DNA of 64,000 bases. It comes from Liquidambar formosana (taxonomy: Eukaryota; Streptophyta; Magnoliopsida; Saxifragales; Altingiaceae). Shown here piece by piece: positions 57,418 through 64,000 of this stretch; positions within the stretch are counted from its first letter, which is position 1, and the number at the start of each line of letters is the position of its first letter. The stretch is from NCBI GenBank assembly GCA_039720395.1, contig CM077833.1, positions 10,663,133 through 10,727,132 on the forward strand. Reading direction: 5' to 3'. The notes beneath the pieces were generated by a model, which saw only the letters and a list, made by a program, of their open reading frames with translations, was not told the DNA's origin and did not search any database. The position numbers and the translations under genes were made by a program.

Positions 57418-60321
57418 TAATGGCATTTCACTTAATGTGACATTTTGCCAGCATGGTTGTTTCCCTAATGCTTCATCTATGCTTCCTCAGTTTTGGGGTT
57501 GCTGAAGTCTCCACAAACTTTTGAAATCAATTGTATTCATATCCATCCCTATTGAGATAAGAGGTAGGGCACCTACTTGTATCATAACAAATCAGAAATC
57601 ATCCGCTTCTGTATGCAGGCCAGTACATCAATGAAATGATTAGGCTTTAGGTTTTATGAGAGGTTTATGTGAAGTGTTATTTATTAGTAGATGGAGAAGG
57701 AAAGAACATATGCGATTGGAATAACTAACAAGAAGAGGCAATGTATTTGGGCAAAATAGAGAAACAGTTGAGAAAGTGATCTATGTTTATTTTAAGAGAG
57801 ATAGAGATTTTATAGGAACCTAATAGTGAGGAAGGTAAGGAAGAGAGATTTGACTGGAATAGGATATCTCCACTAGGGTTGGTGGAAGACATGAAGAGGC
57901 ATGACCTGATATGTGAAGAGAGAAACTGTTGAAGTGGTTTTTCGAATATTTGGAGAGCAGCATATGTAGTCACAAAAGCACCACACGGAGGAGAGAGAAA
58001 TTGACCGAATGGTTCTTTATATTGTACATTAGATATTAGATATTAGATGTTTGTTATCAATTCAACATACACACACACACACATATAATATGGCTACCTA
58101 TGATATAGGGGGCAATTTAATTAAGCAAGGCCAGGAGTTCATATAATATGGAAACCCCTATGCTGCAACAACTTCTGCCACCATCTATTGCTATCACAAA
58201 CAGCAGCTATTGCTGCCACGTGCTAACACAATCTCTGCTGCCACAGCCTGACATCTGATTTTTTTTTCTTCCTACATTATTGTTATTGTTAGTAATTTAT
58301 TATTATTGCTTTATGGTGATTATTTCCTTTGGTTATTGACTCGAGATCAATTCTATATTTCAGGGGATGATGGTCAGATTCTTTAATTGTTACATGTGAA
58401 GATTTTGTTTGCTTTCGTGGATGTTCTTTCGCACATTACTTTGATGATTTTACTGTTGGATGTTCTTTCCCACCTTAGTGCTCTGAGATATTTTTAATCT
58501 TGCTCAGCCCTTTTTATATTTGATTTGAGGTATAATGGCTTTTTAAAAAAAAAAAAAAAAAATTCAATATGCGGATTATACAGATAATTTATGCTTTGAT
58601 ATACCTAAGGGAATTAAAAAAAAAAAACATAAAAAAGAAACTTCCATGGTTGCTAGATTTAACATTTTCAAACAAACTATTTTGCCTGTCAGATTGTAAA
58701 AGCTGCTTCATAGTTTGTTAGGTTACTAGTGTCTTATGTAATCTTTGTAAGAAGATTAAAAGATATGTCAGCTGATAGTGATGCTGCCTGATTTGGCTTG
58801 AGTTCCTCTATAGAAATTTGGGTTTGCATTGAGTTTATGAGTACTCTTTGCCTTTACATCACCAAAAATATGCCCACAATTAAGGAAAGGGTTTCATGGA
58901 AATAAAATTAATGGCTGTTATTACATTTACATAGTTGTTCATAGGTGGATGGTTTAGACATTCATTGGTTTGTGTTGCTACGCCAAAAATTGGGGTGTAT
59001 ACAGCTTGATATTCTTTTTTGAGTTCATTTATCATTTTCTCAATGGGCTTATGTTATTGCCAATGTAAGATACTTGTTTTAGCGCACAAATTTCTCATTT
59101 TGGAATTTTCCAGTGAGGAAAAACAGATTGAATGAAGTCATCCTCATATATGCAGTATGGTTTAGTGCATATTGCTGCTGGGGATTTGCTGAGAGCAGAA
59201 GTTTCAGCTGGGAGTGAAAATGGGAAGCGAGCAAAGGAATACATGGAGAAAGGGAAGTTGGTCCCAAATGAAATTGTTGTCATGGTAGGTTTGATAAAAG
59301 TCAGTTTATGGTATTTAGTTTCTCTTGTGGTACATTTTTTTTTTTTTTTTTGCTAAGGTACTTGCTTTACTTTGTTTCGATCATTTAGTTATAGTTTCTT
59401 TTATGGCATTTTGTTTCTCTTATGGTACTTAGTTGACTTCATTTGGACCATTTAGATGGTGAAGGATCGTCTGTTGCAGCATGATTCTCAAGAAAATGGC
59501 TGGCTTTTAGATGGTTACCCTAGGAGCTCATCTCAAGCTACTGCTCTTGAGGGATTTGGGTTTCGGCCAGACCTTTTTATTCTTCTAGAGGTAAGGTTCT
59601 GTAGTTGTTATCGCTGTTGGTAACTACGCAATTACAGTGATCACTATTTTTGAATGTGGACAAGATGAAGATATGCTGACACTCAAAATATCTGTAGCTA
59701 AGTCGGCCTTACAACGATATAGTATGAATATCACTTTGTTTGCACAAGTTTCAGTTTGTTGATGTTCAGAGTGACTTATAATTCTTTATTCTTGAACTTT
59801 GAACTTTCCCTTCCGAATGGTAGTTAGTCAATAATATAATTAGGAATGAGCTTTCTACAACTTTTGTTTGGCACGTGCACCTGTGTTTGCAGGTCCCTGA
59901 AGAGATTCTTGTTGAGAGAGTTGTTGGACGGAGGCTAGATCCTGTTACTGGGAGGATATACCACTTGAAATATTCTCCCCCAGAGACAGAAGAAATTGCT
60001 GCCCGGCTTACCCAACGCTTCGATGATACTGAAGAAAAGGTATGTTATAGATCATTCTACTTAGTCTGAGTACTTTGACTTGAGAGAATCTGAATCTTTT
60101 GACTGGAGAGAACTTTATGTGTTCTCTGGTTAACTGTATTTCTTAATGGTCATTCCTCCCCATCACATAGTTTGTGCTTCTGTCCAGACATTATATTAAG
60201 TATGGTCATTAATTTCTTTTTCCATTCCCATTTCTCCTTTATGTAGGTGAAGTTGCGTTTGCGCACTCATCATCAAAATGTTGAGGCGGTACTTTCAATG
60301 TATGAAGACATAATGATTAAG
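53443..60321 (+). CDS. AMK2: Chloroplast-type adenylate kinase, six exons, 3' end not in window
   Basis: Coding exons: 53443-53652, 54286-54381, 59156-59284, 59456-59590, 59893-60039 and 60247-60321. All junctions are phase 0 and the five complete introns have GT and AG ends. The 264 residues comprise a Ser/Pro-rich plastid transit-like leader (1-70), the P-loop GAPASGKGTQ (86-95), an AMP-binding AGDLLR region (110-115), DGYPRS (164-169) and the LID region VVGRRLDPVTGRIYHLKYSP (200-219) with RLTQRFDDTEEK. The enzyme interconverts ATP and AMP with two ADP. It agrees closely with Arabidopsis chloroplast adenylate kinase 2. About 30-35 C-terminal residues are missing; that exon was not found before base 64000. 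The last visible donor is GC, not GT. Confidence 0.93.
53653..54285 (+). other. Adenylate kinase intron 1
   Basis: GTTAGC...TGCAG, 633 bp. A run of about 10 C lies near 54077. No element recognised. Confidence 0.85.
55878..56246. mobile_element. Tourist-like MITE (PIF/Harbinger)
   Basis: 369 bp between TTA and TTA (55875-55877, 56247-56249). The ends are TAGCATCACCAATGG and, read inward from the right, GAGCATCTCCAAGGG. Many GCTAGCTAT words lie in both subterminal regions. Confidence 0.8.
56250..57003 (+). mobile_element. LINE 3' end fragment in intron 2
   Basis: Translation gives WASTIYNIWQERNRRLHDN and later FKGIHDNNRHRNFCMNWG, the ORF2 C-terminus of plant LINEs. A 3' UTR follows, ending ACTCACTTACC plus an A-rich tail (56980-57003). 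Same family as 18985-19346. The 5' limit is approximate. Confidence 0.75.
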
Positions 60322-60336
60322 GCATGTGATTCCTCC

Positions 60337-60374
<38 letters not shown>

Positions 60375-60991
60375 TCTTCATATTTTCATGAATCATGATT
60401 GAATGCACATAGCAATGCATAAGCAACATTGACAGGGTTAAGGAAAAAATAGATTATGAGATGCAACCAGTGGGAACAATCAAGGCCATTATATACAACT
60501 TGCATGACCCATTAACTACTCCCCATCATTTCAGGTCCTAGTTATTTACTCAGTATGATTCATTACCTTTTATTTTTATTATAGATGTATGTGTGCTAGT
60601 CAATGTTTTCAAAGGCGAAGAGGCCTAAAGACATTGTTGATTAAATAAAAAACATACAAAATAGTAATCATAACACTACAAACTTGAATTTTTTATTTTT
60701 TATTTGTCATGTTCCAAGTTCTAACCAAGATATATAGGATTCATAGACATGCAACTCAATTGTGAAGAAATATAATAGGGCAATCAAGCAATGACATGCC
60801 ACATCTAACATTAGGTCGTCCTCAGTAATATCATCATCTTCATCCAATTTTTATTGTTGAAACAAGAATACATACCTAAAAGAGCAATGGAGAAGAAGCT
60901 AGACAAACCACAAGGGCAAAAGTTTAGTGCAAACTCGAAAATATGCAAATGAAGGGCTTTTTAAATCTGAAATTTTAAGTTTCTGTGAGCA
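60322..60991 (+). other. Start of adenylate kinase intron 6 (GC donor)
   Basis: Begins GCATGTGATTCC, followed by a (CT)n run (60342-60371). Remaining text up to the hAT element is AT-rich. Near 60607 the words TTTTCAAAGGCGAAGAGGCC resemble an end of another hAT family; no partner was fixed. Confidence 0.55.
60984..60991. repeat. 8-bp target site duplication, left
   Basis: TGTGAGCA; identical bases at 62176-62183. Confidence 0.88.
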
Positions 60992-61439
60992 CAAGGCAGA
61001 GCCAGGAGTCATCTCCAGTGGGGGCACCTGTGAGCCGTCAATGGTTGTCAGCTGACCGTCCCCTTCTTTGGGGAATGACCTTTTAGTAACAACTTCCCCA
61101 ATGTAATACCCAAAAAAGGAACTTGGTAGTCATTTTGAAGCATATATATATATAGTCAATTGTAGTAAGTTGACAGACAAGACCCCTTATTTTTGGGTAT
61201 TACATGGGGAAGTGGTAGGCTGGCAATCTCAACCCAAACCCACCTGCAATAGATGGGTTTGGGTGAAGGTAAATTTTTAATTGGGTTGGTAATGGTTTAA
61301 CCATGGGACCCGTTGGGTTTTGTTGGGCAACTTAAGAGGAGAGGGAAAGATAGAGAGCAAAAGGGGAAGGTTAAATGCTTCATCTTCTTATCTGTTGTTT
61401 ACTTTGAAGAACGAGAGATTCGAGCAAGGGCAAGGGTAA

Positions 61440-61810
61440 ATGCTTCATCTTCTTATCTAGACCAGAAGAAAGAGGAATTGGTTCGTCTTCAAGCCTGCAA
61501 GGATGAACGATATGAAGTTGAATTAAGAAAAGGCCTTGTGTGCTTGAAATCAAAACTCGAGGAAGAAAACTGAAGAAAAGAGAATGAAAAAAATTCTCTT
61601 TGCCATTGATAATGTTGAGAAAGCAGAGGAACCTCCTTCACAGCGAAATTGGGAATTGGGTGGTAAAGCTACTAAGTTATTAAAGTCTGAGGAAGAGAAA
61701 AACAAGCTGCAAAACTAAAATCAAGCAGTGTAGAGAAAAGCTCAGGATCACTAGAAGGGAAATTGAAGATCTGAACAAAAAATTAGCAAAGGTGGAGAGA
61801 GAGTGGCAAG
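61440..61810 (+). pseudogene. Captured coiled-coil gene fragment inside the hAT element
   Basis: Readable protein occurs in three successive frames. They are YLDQKKEELVRLQACKDERY and VELRKGLVCLKSKLEEEN, then EKAEEPPSQRNWELGGKATK, then REKLRITRREIEDLNKKLAK. Heptad-like Leu and Glu/Lys spacing indicates a coiled coil. Stops (61572, about 61615, about 61716) and frame changes show decay. Parent gene not identified. Confidence 0.6.
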
Positions 61811-61862
61811 TTATTGGGTTGGGTATGTTGTTTTGTTGCTTGGGTAGGTTCAATTGATCCTT

Positions 61863-61863
<1 letters not shown>

Positions 61864-61901
<38 letters not shown>
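61864..61901. repeat. (GA)n microsatellite
   Basis: An uninterrupted GA run within the hAT element. Confidence 0.9.
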
Positions 61902-61902
<1 letters not shown>

Positions 61903-62175
61903 TAACTAACTAGGGTGCAAAATGGGTCGGGTCAGAATTTGGATCGGGTTTTAATTTGGGCTGGGTCATAATTGGGTTGGGTGCTTGAGTATGATCCATG
62001 CTGGTTTTGGTTATTTTTGGGTTGGGTCATATTTGTGAGTATGCACAGTAATAGGGTTGGGTTATACACAACCCATTAATGACACAAATTACATAAACCA
62101 TTAATGACCCAACCCAAAATATTTGAGTAAGTGGGAGCACATGCCTCCAAAGGCCCCCACGTGCCTCCGCCCCTG

Positions 62176-62183
62176 TGTGAGCA
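62176..62183. repeat. 8-bp target site duplication, right
   Basis: TGTGAGCA, matching 60984-60991. Confidence 0.88.
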
Positions 62184-62642
62184 TATACATCCATTATCCT
62201 TTTTAAAAATAAAAATGAAATCTTGGGGATAAATATTGGAGCTTTACGATCGGAAACAAAAACCCTTGAAAAAAAAAACTGACAGTTGACCTTGCCATTG
62301 GTGATGATAGATTGCTTGCTACAACAGTGGGAGGCCGTTCGATTTCCCTTCTCTTCTCTTGGGCCAAGCAATCTCTTTCTTTATCTCTTCTTTTGTTCAA
62401 AAGAAATGAAGGATATTGTTTTTTAACCCAATGTTTTAAAGTTTTAAGTAAAACACTTTCTTTAGCTGAACGCTTCTTATTATGGGTTGTAAAAAAACAC
62501 ACCTAATATATCCGAGGTGTGTGCACCTCCCATTGGGTGTACGCCCAACAGGTCTCCTGCCTTATTTTAATGCCTTGAGGCATTTTTGCCTCGTCTTGCC
62601 ATGGGAATATTTCCTTCTTTTTTTTTTTTTTTGTTTTTTTTT
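62184..62642 (+). other. Intron sequence between two transposons
   Basis: No exon found. Near 62510-62600 the words TGTACGCCCAACAGG and GCCTTGAGGCATTTTTGCC resemble 23750-23930. Ends in a T run. Confidence 0.5.
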
Positions 62643-63584
62643 GGGTGGCGATATTGCCACATCTCAAAACACTGCTTCCACATTAGTTCAAGTATATTTT
62701 AATGAATGGCCATTTTACCCTTCAACAAAAGTCAAAACTAAGAAGCCATAGCCCCTACAAATGCGGGAGTCAAAGAACTCTCTTTCTATGTTGATCTTTG
62801 CTGGTGATGAAGACTGATGCACTGTCGATAGTCGCCACCAATCCGTTTCCATTTCTCCCTCTACATACTCTACAATAATAGAGTAACAACTAGAGGAAAA
62901 AAAGGAATAGAGAGAATAAAAATGGTGGTAGGGATGGGTTGCTCGTTGCCAGCAACAAGCTTGGCAGGCAAAAAATGGCAGATGAAATGGGGTGTTTTAG
63001 CAGTTGGCCAACATCGAACCATGGCCCTATTGTCATAGATTGGTCCATTTCACGGACGCATTTAAGCAATGGAGTGAAATATAGAAAAACCCATTTCGTT
63101 GGTAAGTTCACGCCTATTGGTGGTTCACGTCCATTTTGAATCAAGCATAGACCACCACATTCCACAGTGAGGTTGATGATTAGCCGCGAGCTCAAAGAAG
63201 ATTTGTTAGAACTACAACCTTTTTTTTTTTTTTTTTTTTTGACTTGCCCAATCTGGTGAGTGCTTAGTGATGACGAGGGCTTCAACACCATTTGTGAAGT
63301 AGCGCGCAGAAGCCACCATTGCTGCCCGTGTCATCGGGGTGTAGGGAGTGAAGTCGATGTTAGTGCCATTGCAGACGAAGGCCTTGACAAGGCGTGCTCG
63401 GATGTGTCGATCCTGTTGATGAAGCTCTTTGTCAATCTAGGAAGAGTTTAGTAGGGAAAAAAATTGGTATAAAAGGATCAAAATTGGTTTTGAATCTTGT
63501 TGATGAGGGTAAAATGGTCCATTCATTAAAAGATACCTTAATTGATGTGGAAGTAGTGTTTTGAGATGTGGCAATATTGCTACC
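62643..63584. mobile_element. Mutator-like element with long inverted repeats
   Basis: 942 bp. The left end is GGGTGGCGATATTGCCACAT; the right end reads inward as GGTAGCAATATTGCCACATC. Both continue with TCAAAACACT(G/A)CTTCCACAT, about 85 bp of good pairing. Nine T bases on each side could be a 9-bp duplication but are low complexity. The interior holds unidentified frames (62939-63139, 63260-63451) of higher GC, possibly captured sequence. Confidence 0.75.
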
Positions 63585-64000
63585 TTTTTTTTTATTATAT
63601 TATTTTAATAATGGTAAATGAGTATTACTCACACAAAGGGCCGAAACCCAAGTACAGAGTATACCAAAAGTATACTAAGTATCTAGAACATTATGAAGGC
63701 ATGGTATCAAATTATTTTGAAGATTCATTCATTTATCTAAAAGCTCTGAACCACTCCAACAAAAAGTGATCCTATACAAATATTGTTTAGTTGCTCCCAA
63801 GTGGACTCCTTATTGTCAAAAGTTCTATTGTTTTGTTTCGTCCAAATGGTCCAGAAGATGGCATGTGGGGCCATCTGCTAGATGAGCAAGCATTGTTTGT
63901 TTTTGTTCCTACATCTCCATCTATGTCACATGGACTCGGTAGTTACCCCTAGGGTACTTGTGTTGATACGACATGATATTGGTAGTAGTATGGATCCATG
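63585..64000 (-). mobile_element. LINE 3' end fragment at the window edge
   Basis: The minus strand reads QMAPHAIFWTIWTKQNNRTF followed by DNKESTWEQL, a LINE ORF2 C-terminal pattern (FWTIW..RN.RTF). Its A-rich 3' tail corresponds to the T run at 63585-63593. It continues past the window. Confidence 0.65.

Larger units (their letters stand above)
54382..59155 (+). other. Adenylate kinase intron 2, expanded by repeats
   Basis: GTAACG...TGCAG, 4774 bp. It holds a (CT)n run (54398-54422), a Tourist-like MITE, a LINE fragment, a GA microsatellite (57380-57415), an (AC)n run near 58067 and a diverged direct repeat (about 55290-55420 and 57845-57965, sharing TGGAATAGGATA and GGTGGAAGACATGAA). The other introns are 171-302 bp. 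Confidence 0.8.
60992..62175. mobile_element. hAT-type element carrying a gene fragment
   Basis: 1184 bp. The left end is CAAGGCAGAGCCAGGAG; the right end reads inward as CAGGGGCGGAGGCACG. The 8-bp duplication TGTGAGCA is exact, as for hAT. The GGGCGGAG-type ends are a recurrent plant hAT pattern. There is no transposase; instead it holds a coiled-coil coding fragment (61440-61810) and repeated GGGTTGGGT words (61930-62060). Confidence 0.85.

Overview
This window looks like nuclear DNA from a dicot-type plant. It is AT-rich, has intron-containing genes, one gene has a plastid-type leader and another belongs to the mitochondrial ribosome, and it is crowded with plant LINE, SINE, Helitron, hAT, Mutator, Stowaway and LTR elements plus an endogenous plant pararetrovirus. 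I cannot name the species.

Only three conserved host genes are clear. They are a mitochondrial ribosomal protein bL12 gene (17461-18135, minus), a type-1 protein phosphatase inhibitor-3 gene (49226-49618, minus), and the first six coding exons of a chloroplast-type adenylate kinase gene (53443-60321, plus). The last adenylate kinase exon is not visible and presumably lies beyond base 64000. The three genes belong to separate housekeeping functions: organelle translation, PP1 control and plastid adenylate balance. They do not form a pathway.

Layout: 1-737 is a LINE 3' end. 1380-2935 is a possible miniature LTR element split by a Mutator-type element with an exact 9-bp target duplication. 2963-6905 is a broken endogenous caulimovirid lying between two (TA)n tracts. 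About 7450-16570 and about 34560-45420 are two direct copies of a roughly 9-11 kb segmental duplication, near 90% identical by eye, separated by about 18 kb. The spacer holds the bL12m gene, a LINE fragment, hAT and Mutator-like MITEs, and a nest of solo LTRs (24910-29503) with a third LTR of the same family in opposite orientation (30632-about 32408). From 45.5 to 53.2 kb come LTR, SINE and MITE remnants around the INH3-like gene. From 53.4 kb to the end is the adenylate kinase gene, whose introns hold a Tourist-like MITE, two LINE fragments, a hAT element carrying a gene fragment, and a Mutator-like element.

The most informative feature is the duplicated block. Because the copies align, each element found in only one copy has an empty site in the other. 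This dates a Helitron, a solo LTR, a SINE, a hAT element and a 165-bp tandem duplication as later than the duplication, and two MITEs and a SINE as earlier. I did not find a convincing new biochemical system. The novelty is structural: nested mobile elements whose ends can be fixed to the base. All identities are visual estimates; no search or alignment program was run.
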